Source: Thalassorhabdus alkalitolerans (GTDB taxonomy: Bacteria; Bacillota; Bacilli; Bacillales; Marinococcaceae). Taken from it: a stretch of 64,000 nt of DNA. The notes under the pieces were generated by a model. The model did no database searches, was not told the DNA's origin, and was given only the letters and a program-made list of their open reading frames with translations. Below are positions 32,471-41,392 of the stretch, one piece after another. The stretch is from the NCBI RefSeq assembly GCF_042656585.1, contig NZ_JBHSPG010000023.1, one strand, 5' to 3'. The position numbers were made by a program, and so were the translations under genes. The stretch's first letter is position 1. Every line of letters starts with the position of its first letter.

Positions 32471-33976
32471 ATGGACATAAGCAGCAAAGCAATGGGACTC
32501 ATTGCTGCAGTAGCAATTGTGGCTGGAGGGGGAGGCTTATACGCAGGGTCCAACTTTTTGGGCGACAACGAGGATAGGGGCCAGGAGCCTGCTGATGAAG
32601 CCGCGACTGAGGCTTCTGTAAATTTGGCAGAGGAACTTAATCCGGGTGGACAAACATCTGACGGGGATTTTGAAAAGGTACATCATGCCTTTGAAATTAT
32701 CAGTCAGCAATATGTAGAAGAAGTAGATGAAGACCTGTTAATTGAAGGTGCCATTGAGGGAATGGTTGAAAAACTGGAGGATCCCCATTCTGTATACATG
32801 GACCAGGAAACGGCAACCCAGTTTACCGAGTCTCTCGATTCTCATTTTGAAGGGATCGGGGCGGAAGTCAGCATGACCGATGGATACGTTACGATTGTAG
32901 CACCTTTCAGGGATTCACCGGCAGAAGAAGCGGGACTTCAGCCGAATGACCAGGTAGTGGAAATTGATGGAGAAAGCACTGAAGGGTTATCGCTGTATGA
33001 AGCAGTACTGGAGATCCGCGGTGAAAAGGGGACAGTAGTCAACCTTACAATAAGCCGCCCAGGGAATTCAGATTCATTTACTGTTGAGGTGGAACGGGAT
33101 GAAATCCCTGTAGAAACCGTTCGCAGTGAAACATATGAGCATAAAGGACAAACAGTAGGAGTCCTTGAAATTACATCTTTTTCAGAGAACACCTCTCACG
33201 AATTTACAGAACATCTTGAAAACCTGGAGAACGAAGATATTGATGGTCTTATCGTTGATGTGCGCGGAAATCCTGGAGGATATTTAAACAGCGTAGAGGA
33301 AATAGGCGACCAGATTATTCCGCAAGGAGAGTCCATTGTACAAATCGAATCTCGTGAGGGTGAGGTGGCCAGTTACGTTTCTTCCCTTGAAGAAGAAAAA
33401 GACTATCCTGTAGTCGGTGTGATTGACCGGGGAAGCGTTTCTGCCTCTGAAATTCTTGCAGGTGCGTTAAAAGAAGCAGGGGACTACGACCTTGTTGGAG
33501 AGACAACCTATGGAAAAGGAACGGTTCAGCAGCCAATTCAGCTCGGAGACGGAAGTGAATTGAAATTGTCTCTCTTTAAATGGCTGACTTCTGATGGAAA
33601 TGACATCAATGAAGTCGGGGTTGAGCCGACAGTGGAAGTCCAGCAGCCCGAGTATTTTTACCTGGCAGCCCTTGCTGTCGACGATGAAGAACCTCTTGAA
33701 AAGGATTCAATGGGGGATCAGATCCGGGCAGCCCAGGAAATGCTGACAGGCCTGGGGTATGAAACAGGTCGGACAGATGGCTATTTTGATGCACAGACGG
33801 AGCGGGCAGTGCAGGCTTTTCAAAATTCCAGCGATATAGAGGCTACAGGAATCATTGATGAAGAGACAGCAAACGCGATGCACCAGGAATTAGTTGAGCT
33901 GGTCCGCGACCCTGATAATGATGAACAGTTAAAAACAGCCATCGAATTGGTTGTAGAACAGAGTGGTGCTGAATAA
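32471..33976 (+). CDS. ctpB: Carboxy-terminal processing protease, S41 family
   Basis: A 501-residue exported protease. An N-terminal hydrophobic anchor (about 8-30) is followed by a spacer, a PDZ domain (about 115-190, 'APFRDSPAEEAGLQPNDQVVEIDG') and the S41 core. The catalytic pair is Ser324 (in GSVSASE) and Lys349 (in TYGKGTVQQ), 25 residues apart as in B. subtilis CtpB. A C-terminal peptidoglycan-binding domain (about 415-480) is present. CtpB cleaves SpoIVFA in sporulation; CtpA-like housekeeping roles are also possible. ATG 32471 fits GAGGTG; a GTG lies at 32462. Position between ftsX and minJ agrees with ctpB. Confidence 0.92.
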   Translation: MDISSKAMGLIAAVAIVAGGGGLYAGSNFLGDNEDRGQEPADEAATEASVNLAEELNPGGQTSDGDFEKVHHAFEIISQQYVEEVDEDLLIEGAIEGMVEKLEDPHSVYMDQETATQFTESLDSHFEGIGAEVSMTDGYVTIVAPFRDSPAEEAGLQPNDQVVEIDGESTEGLSLYEAVLEIRGEKGTVVNLTISRPGNSDSFTVEVERDEIPVETVRSETYEHKGQTVGVLEITSFSENTSHEFTEHLENLENEDIDGLIVDVRGNPGGYLNSVEEIGDQIIPQGESIVQIESREGEVASYVSSLEEEKDYPVVGVIDRGSVSASEILAGALKEAGDYDLVGETTYGKGTVQQPIQLGDGSELKLSLFKWLTSDGNDINEVGVEPTVEVQQPEYFYLAALAVDDEEPLEKDSMGDQIRAAQEMLTGLGYETGRTDGYFDAQTERAVQAFQNSSDIEATGIIDEETANAMHQELVELVRDPDNDEQLKTAIELVVEQSGAE

Positions 33977-33982
33977 CAGCAG

Positions 33983-34016
33983 ACAGGCTGGGATGTATTC
34001 CCTGCCTGTTTTTTTA
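33983..34016 (+). terminator. Terminator after ctpB
   Basis: ACAGGC..GCCTGT stem with a T7 run. Confidence 0.85.
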
Positions 34017-34388
34017 TCGGCATGGAGGAAAGGAGAGAAGGAGTGTCGAAATATAAGGAGAATTGTATGAAAAAGATGATATCATGAAAGGGACCGAACG
34101 GATTTTCTATATTGATAAATGCATGGTTCTCATGGCTAAATAAGGGTAGGGCATATCACATACATGCGTAAGAAAAGTGATTTTTTTAAGAAACCTACAT
34201 AATAAACACACAAAAATATATCATCCATGTAAAAAACAGCTGGATGAGGGGGCCTGCAGCTCACGGGTAAGCAGAGAGGTACACTGGATACTAATGGGGC
34301 AGGCAAGTTTATTTTAATAGACACTACAACTACACCGTTGCAACCAACTTACACCCAAGCTGCACGGCATAGAAAAGGGGCATCTTTT
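34017..34388. other. Gap between ctpB and minJ
   Basis: No gene of normal size. AAGGAGAATTGT before ATG at 34067 would give only MKKMIS. TCATCCA..TGGATGA forms a hairpin near 34221-34248. No promoter could be assigned with confidence. Confidence 0.4.
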
Positions 34389-35579
34389 ATGGGAGCGATC
34401 GGATGGGAACTACTCATAGCAATTGGACGTTTTTTTGCACATCCATTAACCTACATTTTTTTAATAGCAATGATCCTTCTAGGATACAGACGGGTAAAAA
34501 AAGAAAGAGCTGATTTTCATACGAGAGTACAGGATACCCTCGATGACTTGCTTACACCAATGGTTCCGGGGCTCCTGGCAGGTGCTGCTGTTTCAATAGT
34601 TATTCTCTTAGCAGGGGCTTCCGTTCCGTGGTCATTTTTATTGCTGGTCGGCCTGCTGTACGTTGTATTTCTTCTGACAGGAAGAGCATGGCTGTTATCT
34701 CCTTCCTATGTCCTCGGTCTGGCTGTCCTCATTGCATATTTTATCCCTTCACAGCTTGAAACAGGCAATATGACTGTGGATGGGTGGCTGCAGACGTTAG
34801 CAGAAGCGAATTTAATGCATGCTGTTCTTCTTCTTGCTTTGTTCATGCTGGCAGAAGGAATATTAATACTGAAAAATGGTCAGAAGCATACATCTCCACT
34901 CCTGAAGAAGAGTACAAGAGGAAAATGGATTGGCGCCCATAAGCTGCAAAGACTATGGTTTGTTCCACTGTTTGTATTTGTCCCTGGAGGAGAAATCGAA
35001 GGGCTGGGATGGTGGCCGGTCCTGCCAATAGGTGACGGCGGCCTTGCCCTCTGGCTGGTGCCGATGGCGATTGGGACTTCCTTTACCATATATCACACGC
35101 TCCCTTGGAAAGCAGCCAGTCTTCATGGCCAGAGAGTCATTGGGGCAGGAATTCTTGCTCTGGCAGGAGCTGTTGCTGCCTATTTCTATCCGGTGTTTGT
35201 GCTCGTTACAGCAATCGTGGCAATTGTCCTGAGAATTGCTGCTTCTATTGTTGGAAAAATACAGGAAGACTCTAATCCTCCATTTTTTACAATGCAGACC
35301 AAAGGGGTAAAGGTACTGGGAGTGATCCCTGGTTCACCGGCTGAGAAAATGGAGCTCAAGCCAGGTGAGATCATTATGAGAGTAAACGGCATCCCTGTAA
35401 ACGGGGAAAAGGATTTCTATAAAGCGCTGCAGAGAAATTCAGCGTACTGTAAGCTTGATGTAGCTGATTTAAACGGAGAAATCCGTTTTGCTCAGTCAAC
35501 TGTTTTTCATGGTGCTCATCATCATGTTGGTGTATTATTAGTGAAGAGAAAAGAAGCGCCTGAGGAAGAAACCGGATAA
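34389..35579 (+). CDS. minJ: Cell-division topological determinant MinJ
   Basis: A 396-residue polytopic membrane protein with a C-terminal PDZ domain (about 305-380, 'VLGVIPGSPAEKMELKPGEIIMRVNG'). The opening 'GWELLIAIGRFFAHPLTYIFLIAMILLGYRRVKKER' closely matches B. subtilis MinJ, the bridge between DivIVA and MinD that keeps division away from poles and recent septa. About six to eight helices lie between 10 and 300. ATG 34389 is preceded by AAAAGGGG; a TTG at 34338 has no ribosome site. The gene lies between ctpB and uvrB, as in B. subtilis. Confidence 0.93.
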   Translation: MGAIGWELLIAIGRFFAHPLTYIFLIAMILLGYRRVKKERADFHTRVQDTLDDLLTPMVPGLLAGAAVSIVILLAGASVPWSFLLLVGLLYVVFLLTGRAWLLSPSYVLGLAVLIAYFIPSQLETGNMTVDGWLQTLAEANLMHAVLLLALFMLAEGILILKNGQKHTSPLLKKSTRGKWIGAHKLQRLWFVPLFVFVPGGEIEGLGWWPVLPIGDGGLALWLVPMAIGTSFTIYHTLPWKAASLHGQRVIGAGILALAGAVAAYFYPVFVLVTAIVAIVLRIAASIVGKIQEDSNPPFFTMQTKGVKVLGVIPGSPAEKMELKPGEIIMRVNGIPVNGEKDFYKALQRNSAYCKLDVADLNGEIRFAQSTVFHGAHHHVGVLLVKRKEAPEEETG

Positions 35580-35583
35580 CATG

Positions 35584-35610
35584 GGAGGGCCAGATAGGCC
35601 CTCCTTTTTT
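35584..35610 (+). terminator. Terminator after minJ
   Basis: GGAGGGCC-agata-GGCCCTCC followed by TTTTTT. Confidence 0.93.
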
Positions 35611-35798
35611 ACGAAGGCTTTGAATCGTGTGATGGATGACACCAGACACTAAGGATAAGAAAGTTTGACTGTAGCAGAAAAGTAACGTTGGCAGGTCTTG
35701 CTCTGCTGTGGCAGCATCCTTGAATACTGTTTTCCCAGGAGTCAGCCTGCTGTACAAAGCAGGATGGAAGTGCTTTGAAAGTGAGAGGAGTATGGTAG

Positions 35799-36026
35799 TT
35801 GTTTATAGAATTACTTGCAGCTTTGGCTTTGCCTTTTTTTCTATTGTTTTTTATGGCCCGTGTCACACATAGTTTTATAGGAACAGTCGCGGTCACTCTC
35901 ATGGTCCTTCTTGCTTTAGAGCCGTGGTCCCGGTCGATTTGGGTGATGCTCTTAGGTCTGGCCTCATTTCTTGCAGGGACGTACCTTGTGTACAGAAAAA
36001 TACAAAGTCAAAAAACCGGCCCTTAA
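35799..36026 (+). CDS. csbA: Small membrane protein CsbA (DUF2198)
   Basis: A 75-residue protein that is nearly all hydrophobic, with two or three transmembrane helices and a basic tail. It matches CsbA in length, hydropathy and position directly upstream of uvrB. The start is TTG 35799, eight bases after GAGAGGAG. In B. subtilis csbA is induced by sigma-B and its function is unknown; I could not find a convincing sigma-B promoter here. The stop codon lies inside the terminator hairpin. Confidence 0.85.
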   Translation: MFIELLAALALPFFLLFFMARVTHSFIGTVAVTLMVLLALEPWSRSIWVMLLGLASFLAGTYLVYRKIQSQKTGP

Positions 36027-36038
36027 GCCGGTTTTTTT
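36010..36038 (+). terminator. Terminator overlapping the end of csbA
   Basis: AAAAAACCGGC-ccttaa-GCCGGTTTTTTT, with the csbA stop codon inside it; a palindrome copy begins on the next base. Confidence 0.92.
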
Positions 36039-36051
36039 GGTGCCTGGCACC
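36039..36051. repeat. GGTGCCTGGCACC palindrome (single, 36039)
   Basis: A T-type copy directly after the csbA terminator T run, followed by two TGTAAT/TGTAATA motifs. No inverted partner follows; instead the LexA operator of uvrB lies 30 bp further on. Confidence 0.9.
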
Positions 36052-36080
36052 TGGAAGAAATGTAATCATAATGTAATAAA

Positions 36081-36094
36081 CGAATGTACGTTCG
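36081..36094. promoter_or_regulatory. LexA (SOS) operator of uvrBA
   Basis: CGAATGTACGTTCG differs at one base from the Bacillus SOS box CGAACRNRYGTTYG. It is the centre of a longer inverted repeat, AATAAACGAA / TTCGTTTATT (36075-36100). It lies just before the uvrB promoter, as expected for the SOS-induced excision-repair operon. Confidence 0.88.
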
Positions 36095-36102
36095 TTTATT
36101 CG

Positions 36103-36130
36103 TTTGATTTTCACTTTTTTGTGGTATAAT
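36103..36130 (+). promoter_or_regulatory. Sigma-A promoter of uvrBA
   Basis: TTTGAT (36103-36108), 16 bases, TATAAT (36125-36130). Confidence 0.75.
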
Positions 36131-36188
36131 GTTAGATATTAGTGTGTGTCAAGGTCCGTGTAATTGTCTAATAAAGTGAGGGATAAAT

Positions 36189-38165
36189 ATGAACGAAACT
36201 TTTGACCTCGTTTCTAAATACGAGCCCGGCGGTGACCAGCCGAAGGCCATTGAAGAGCTTGTAAAAGGGGTACATGAAGGAAAAGAGCATCAGACTCTTC
36301 TCGGGGCGACAGGAACAGGGAAAACATTTACCATCTCCAATGTTGTAAAAGAGGTAAATAAGCCGACTCTTGTTATGGCTCACAATAAAACACTTGCCGG
36401 CCAGCTATACAGCGAGTTTAAGGATTTTTTCCCAAACAATGCAGTGGAGTACTTTGTCAGCTACTATGATTATTACCAGCCTGAGGCGTATGTCCCTCAA
36501 TCTGATACATTTATCGAGAAAGATGCAAGCATAAATGAAGAAATAGATAAACTCAGACACTCAGCTACCAGTGCTCTTTTTGAGCGGAATGATGTAATCA
36601 TTGTGGCGAGTGTTTCTTGTATTTACGGCTTAGGTTCTCCAGAAGAATACCGTGAAATGGTCGTTTCTCTCCGCACAGGAATGGAAAAAGAAAGAGACCA
36701 GCTGTTACGGGATCTGGTGGATATTCAATATGAAAGAAATGATATCAATTTTGTTCGCGGTACGTTTCGGGTTCGCGGTGATGTTGTTGAAATTTTCCCC
36801 GCATCACGGGATGAGCAATGCATCCGGGTTGAGTTTTTCGGGGATGAAATAGACCGGATGACTGAAGTTGACGCGTTAACAGGAGAGATAAAAGGGGAAA
36901 GAAACCATGTAGCCATCTTTCCGGCCTCTCACTTTGTGACCCGTGAAAATAAACTGCTCAGAGCGATCAAAAATATTGAAAAAGAATTAGAAGAGCGCTT
37001 AAAGGAGCTCAGGGACAATGGAAAAGAGCTTGAGGCTCAGCGCCTGGAACAGCGAACCAACTATGATATTGAAATGATGAAGGAAATGGGTTTTTGCTCA
37101 GGAATCGAAAACTATTCCCGCCATTTAACATTCCGTCAGCCGGGAGACACACCGTACACTCTTATCGATTTCTTCCCGGATGACTTTCTGTTAGTGGTAG
37201 ATGAGTCCCATGTGACGCTTCCTCAGGTCAATGGGATGTACAAAGGCGACCGGGCCAGAAAGCAGACCCTGGTGGACCATGGTTTCAGGCTTCCGTCTGC
37301 GATGGATAACCGGCCGCTGAAGTTTGAGGAGTTTGAAAAGAAAACACCTCAATCCATTTTCGTGTCCGCTACTCCAGGACCTTATGAAATTGAAAAAACT
37401 CCTGAAATGATTGAACAGATTATCCGTCCGACCGGGCTCCTTGACCCGACAATTGATGTCCGGCCGATTGAAGGACAGATTGATGACTTAATTGGTGAGA
37501 TCAATGAAAGAAAAGAAGTAAACGAACGAGTGCTTGTTACCACATTAACAAAGAAAATGGCTGAGGATTTAACGGATTACTTAAAGGAAGTAGGGATCCG
37601 GGTAAAGTATCTTCACTCCGATATAAAAACGTTAGAGAGAATTGAAATCGTCCGCCAGCTCAGGATGGGACAATTCGATGTTCTCGTAGGGATTAACCTT
37701 TTAAGAGAAGGGCTGGATATTCCTGAGGTTTCCCTGGTCGCTATCTTAGATGCTGACAAAGAAGGATTTCTCCGTGCAGAGCGTTCGCTGATCCAGACGA
37801 TGGGGCGGGCAGCCCGTCACGCAAATGGCCATGTCATTATGTATGCTGATAAAATTACAAAATCCATGGACATTGCGATTAGTGAGACGAAACGGCGCCG
37901 TTCCCTGCAGGAAGAGTTTAATGAAAAACACAATATTACGCCGCAGACGATCCAAAAAGAAATCCCTCAGCTCATCCAGGCAACAGTGGTGAATGAGGAA
38001 GATGATGGTCTTGATAAGCCGGCACTTGCAAAAATGAGCAAGAAAGAAAAAGAAAAAGTGATTGCAGAAATGGAAAGTGAAATGAAGCAGGCAGCAAGAG
38101 ATCTTCACTTTGAACGAGCTGCTGAGCTGAGAGATATGATTTTAGAGCTTAAAGCGGAAGGATGA
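36189..38165 (+). CDS. uvrB: Excinuclease ABC subunit B
   Basis: The 658-residue damage-verifying helicase of nucleotide-excision repair. Walker A GATGTGKT (about 39-46), the beta-hairpin YYDYYQPEAYVP that inserts between strands, helicase motifs such as 'INLLREGLDIPEVSLVAILDADKEGFLR', and the C-terminal UVR domain ('AARDLHFERAAELRDMI') that binds UvrC are all present. Full length. It is followed by uvrA after 7 bp, so both form one operon under the LexA box upstream. Confidence 0.98.
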   Translation: MNETFDLVSKYEPGGDQPKAIEELVKGVHEGKEHQTLLGATGTGKTFTISNVVKEVNKPTLVMAHNKTLAGQLYSEFKDFFPNNAVEYFVSYYDYYQPEAYVPQSDTFIEKDASINEEIDKLRHSATSALFERNDVIIVASVSCIYGLGSPEEYREMVVSLRTGMEKERDQLLRDLVDIQYERNDINFVRGTFRVRGDVVEIFPASRDEQCIRVEFFGDEIDRMTEVDALTGEIKGERNHVAIFPASHFVTRENKLLRAIKNIEKELEERLKELRDNGKELEAQRLEQRTNYDIEMMKEMGFCSGIENYSRHLTFRQPGDTPYTLIDFFPDDFLLVVDESHVTLPQVNGMYKGDRARKQTLVDHGFRLPSAMDNRPLKFEEFEKKTPQSIFVSATPGPYEIEKTPEMIEQIIRPTGLLDPTIDVRPIEGQIDDLIGEINERKEVNERVLVTTLTKKMAEDLTDYLKEVGIRVKYLHSDIKTLERIEIVRQLRMGQFDVLVGINLLREGLDIPEVSLVAILDADKEGFLRAERSLIQTMGRAARHANGHVIMYADKITKSMDIAISETKRRRSLQEEFNEKHNITPQTIQKEIPQLIQATVVNEEDDGLDKPALAKMSKKEKEKVIAEMESEMKQAARDLHFERAAELRDMILELKAEG

Positions 38166-38172
38166 CGAAGGC

Positions 38173-41049
38173 ATGGCACTTGAAAAACTGCAAGTCAAAG
38201 GTGCGCGTTCTCATAATTTAAAAGATATAGATGTGACGATTCCGCGAGATAAACTGGTTGTATTTACAGGTATCTCGGGATCGGGTAAATCTTCTCTCGC
38301 CTTTGACACCATATATGCGGAAGGGCAGAGAAGGTATGTAGAGTCTTTGTCTGCCTATGCCCGCCAGTTTCTCGGACAAATGGATAAGCCCGATGTTGAT
38401 GCCATTGAAGGTCTGTCGCCAGCTATTTCCATTGACCAGAAAACAACAAGCCGCAACCCCCGCTCGACGGTGGGGACGGTAACAGAAATCTATGATTACC
38501 TCCGTTTGCTTTTTGCCCGTATTGGCAAGCCGGTCTGCCCGAAGCATGGAACTGAAATTTCCTCCCAGACGGTTCAGCAAATGGTAGACCAGGTTTTGGA
38601 GTTTGAAGAGCGAACCAAGCTGCAGATTCTGGCTCCTCTTGTTTCCGGACGAAAAGGTGAGCACGTGAAGGTTCTTGAAGACCTCAAGAAAAGAGGGTTT
38701 GTCCGCGTGCGTGTGGATGGGGAAATTCGTGAGGTTTCCGAAGACATTACACTTGAAAAAAATAAAAAGCACAATATTGAAGCAGTAGTGGACCGTATTG
38801 TAGTAAAAGAAGGTATAGAAACAAGGCTGACGGATTCCATGGAAACGGCGTTAGAGCTGGGAGAAGGGCGCGTTCTCATTGATATTATCGATGGGGATGA
38901 ACTTCTCTTCAGCCAGCACCATGCCTGTCCCATTTGCGGATTTTCCATTGAAGAGCTTGAGCCCAGAATATTCTCCTTTAACAGTCCATATGGTGCTTGT
39001 CCGACGTGTGACGGACTGGGCAGTCAGCTTGAAGTCGATAAAGACCTTGTTGTCCCTGACTGGGACCGGACGTTAAAGGGCCATGCCATTGCGGCGTGGG
39101 AGCCTACAAGCTCACAATACTACCCCCAGCTTCTGGAATCAGTCTGTCATCATTATGGGATTGACATGGAAACCCCGGTCAAGAACCTTCCAGAGGATCA
39201 AATGAATGTCATTCTTTACGGAAGCAATAAGGAGCGTGTAAAGTTCCGATATGAAAATGACCGGGGCCAGGTGAGGGAAAGAAATATTTATTTTGAGGGT
39301 GTCCTTAAGAATATTTCCCGCCGTTATCATGAGACCTCCTCTGATTATATCCGTGATCAGATGGAGCAATATATGATACACAAAGCATGCGGCACATGCA
39401 AAGGCCACCGCCTGCGCAAGGAGAGCTTGTCTGTCCTTGTAAATGAGAAGCATATCGGCCATGTAACAGATATGTCGGTAAAAGACGCCAAGAGTTTCTT
39501 TGAGGGCCTTTCTTTAAATGAAAAAGAACTGGCAATTGCCCGGATGATCCTAAGAGAAATTGAGGAACGCCTTGGCTTTCTGGTCAATGTCGGCCTTGAT
39601 TATTTAAACCTCAGCCGCTCAGCCGGAACCCTTTCTGGTGGAGAGGCTCAGCGGATCCGGCTGGCCACCCAGATCGGTTCGTCTCTTATGGGAGTATTGT
39701 ACATTCTTGATGAGCCATCAATTGGCCTTCACCAGCGAGACAACGATAGACTGATCAGCACCCTTGAGCATATGCGTGACCTGGGCAATACGCTGATTGT
39801 CGTAGAGCACGATGAAGATACAATGCTTGCAGCTGATCACATAGTGGACATTGGGCCCGGAGCCGGCATGCACGGGGGCTACATTACCTCTCAGGGAAGC
39901 CCTGATGAAATAATGGAAGACCCTGAATCCTTGACCGGACAATATTTATCGGGGAAAAAGTTTATTCCTCTCCCCCCTGAACGAAGAAAAGCAGGAGACC
40001 GAAAGCTGACCATTAAAGGAGCAAAGGAAAACAACCTTAAAAATACAACGGTGGATATCCCCCTTGGTCTCTTTACAGCAGTAACAGGGGTGTCCGGTTC
40101 AGGGAAAAGTACACTTATTAACGATATTTTGCATAAGTCGCTGGCTCTTAAGCTCCACCGGGCTAAGGACAAGCCGGGGGCCCATAAAGGAATCGAAGGA
40201 ATTGATCATATTGATAAAGTGATCGATATTGATCAGTCACCTATCGGACGGACGCCCCGTTCCAACCCCGCAACGTATACCGGCGTTTTTGACGATATCC
40301 GTGATGTCTTTGCCATGACAAATGAAGCAAAAATGCGCGGGTACAAAAAGGGGCGCTTCAGTTTTAATGTCCGTGGCGGCCGCTGCGAAGCCTGTAAGGG
40401 TGATGGGATTATAAAAATTGAAATGCACTTTCTTCCTGACGTTTACGTTCCATGTGAACAATGTAAAGGAAAACGTTATAACCGGGACACCTTAGAAATC
40501 CGGTACAAAGGGAAAAACATTGCAGATGTACTGGCTATGACTGTGGAAGAAGGTTTGGATTTCTTTGAAAATATTCCAAAGATCAAGCGCAAGATTCAGA
40601 CCTTATATGACGTGGGGCTTGGTTACATTAAATTAGGACAGCCTGCGACCACACTCTCTGGGGGGGAAGCACAGCGGGTAAAATTAGCTTCCCAGCTTCA
40701 CAGGCGTCCAACCGGCCGATCCTTCTATATTCTCGATGAACCAACGACAGGGCTTCACGTAGATGACATTGACCGTTTGTTAAAGGTGCTTCAACGGTTA
40801 GTTGATAACGGGGACAGCGTGCTTGTGATTGAGCATAACCTTGATGTTATCAAGACGGTAGATCATATCATCGACCTTGGCCCTGAAGGCGGTGACGGTG
40901 GAGGAAAATTGGTAGCTTGCGGGACACCTGAGAAGGTGGCAGAAGCAAAGGAATCATATACAGGAAGATATTTAAAACCTATATTAGAAAGAGAGCAGAA
41001 AAGGATGAAGGAACGGCTGGCGTATGCAGAGAAAGTAGCCGAATCATAA
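38173..41049 (+). CDS. uvrA: Excinuclease ABC subunit A
   Basis: The 958-residue damage sensor of excision repair, a double ABC ATPase. It has two Walker A sites (GISGSGKSS near 33 and GVSGSGKST near 643), two LSGGEAQR signatures and two zinc modules (CPICGF..CPTC and CEACKGDG..CEQC). The usual UvrA domain order is complete. Second gene of the SOS-controlled uvrBA operon; a terminator follows. Confidence 0.98.
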   Translation: MALEKLQVKGARSHNLKDIDVTIPRDKLVVFTGISGSGKSSLAFDTIYAEGQRRYVESLSAYARQFLGQMDKPDVDAIEGLSPAISIDQKTTSRNPRSTVGTVTEIYDYLRLLFARIGKPVCPKHGTEISSQTVQQMVDQVLEFEERTKLQILAPLVSGRKGEHVKVLEDLKKRGFVRVRVDGEIREVSEDITLEKNKKHNIEAVVDRIVVKEGIETRLTDSMETALELGEGRVLIDIIDGDELLFSQHHACPICGFSIEELEPRIFSFNSPYGACPTCDGLGSQLEVDKDLVVPDWDRTLKGHAIAAWEPTSSQYYPQLLESVCHHYGIDMETPVKNLPEDQMNVILYGSNKERVKFRYENDRGQVRERNIYFEGVLKNISRRYHETSSDYIRDQMEQYMIHKACGTCKGHRLRKESLSVLVNEKHIGHVTDMSVKDAKSFFEGLSLNEKELAIARMILREIEERLGFLVNVGLDYLNLSRSAGTLSGGEAQRIRLATQIGSSLMGVLYILDEPSIGLHQRDNDRLISTLEHMRDLGNTLIVVEHDEDTMLAADHIVDIGPGAGMHGGYITSQGSPDEIMEDPESLTGQYLSGKKFIPLPPERRKAGDRKLTIKGAKENNLKNTTVDIPLGLFTAVTGVSGSGKSTLINDILHKSLALKLHRAKDKPGAHKGIEGIDHIDKVIDIDQSPIGRTPRSNPATYTGVFDDIRDVFAMTNEAKMRGYKKGRFSFNVRGGRCEACKGDGIIKIEMHFLPDVYVPCEQCKGKRYNRDTLEIRYKGKNIADVLAMTVEEGLDFFENIPKIKRKIQTLYDVGLGYIKLGQPATTLSGGEAQRVKLASQLHRRPTGRSFYILDEPTTGLHVDDIDRLLKVLQRLVDNGDSVLVIEHNLDVIKTVDHIIDLGPEGGDGGGKLVACGTPEKVAEAKESYTGRYLKPILEREQKRMKERLAYAEKVAES

Positions 41050-41076
41050 AGAAGCCTCCCTGCTCCGCGAAGGATC

Positions 41077-41115
41077 AAAAAGGGAGAAGGAGAGTGTGCT
41101 TCTCCCTCTTTTTTT
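41077..41115 (+). terminator. Terminator after uvrBA
   Basis: AAAGGGAGAAG..CTTCTCCCT followed by a T run. Confidence 0.88.
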
Positions 41116-41234
41116 GATATACGATCCGGTTTTATGTACCTGCTTGGATGCTGAGACCGGTTTATTTTCGAGAAAGTAATTGACTGGCTGGCAGAGCTTG
41201 AAAGATATTGCTCAGGAACTTCAGCGAAGGTATC

Positions 41235-41366
41235 ATGAAAAAGAGAAAATTATTATATTCTATTTTGAAAACTGAAACATTCTTGGGCGATGATGCGTAT
41301 GAATGGTTAGACTACTGCATAAAAGAAAAACAGGTTGAAGAAGGATCTGTTGTCGGCTTGGCCTAA
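41235..41366 (+). CDS. Possible 43-residue protein, unknown
   Basis: ATG 41235 follows GAAGG by four bases and opens a 43-codon frame ending 26 bp before yvlB. The product is mixed and charged ('DAYEWLDYCIKEKQ'), looks protein-like and resembles no family I know. The frame is open back to TTG 41208. It could be a real small gene, the first gene of the yvlBCD operon, or the tail of a decayed gene. Confidence 0.35.
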   Translation: MKKRKLLYSILKTETFLGDDAYEWLDYCIKEKQVEEGSVVGLA

Positions 41367-41392
41367 ATAGCAAGGAAGGGCAGGGATCAATC

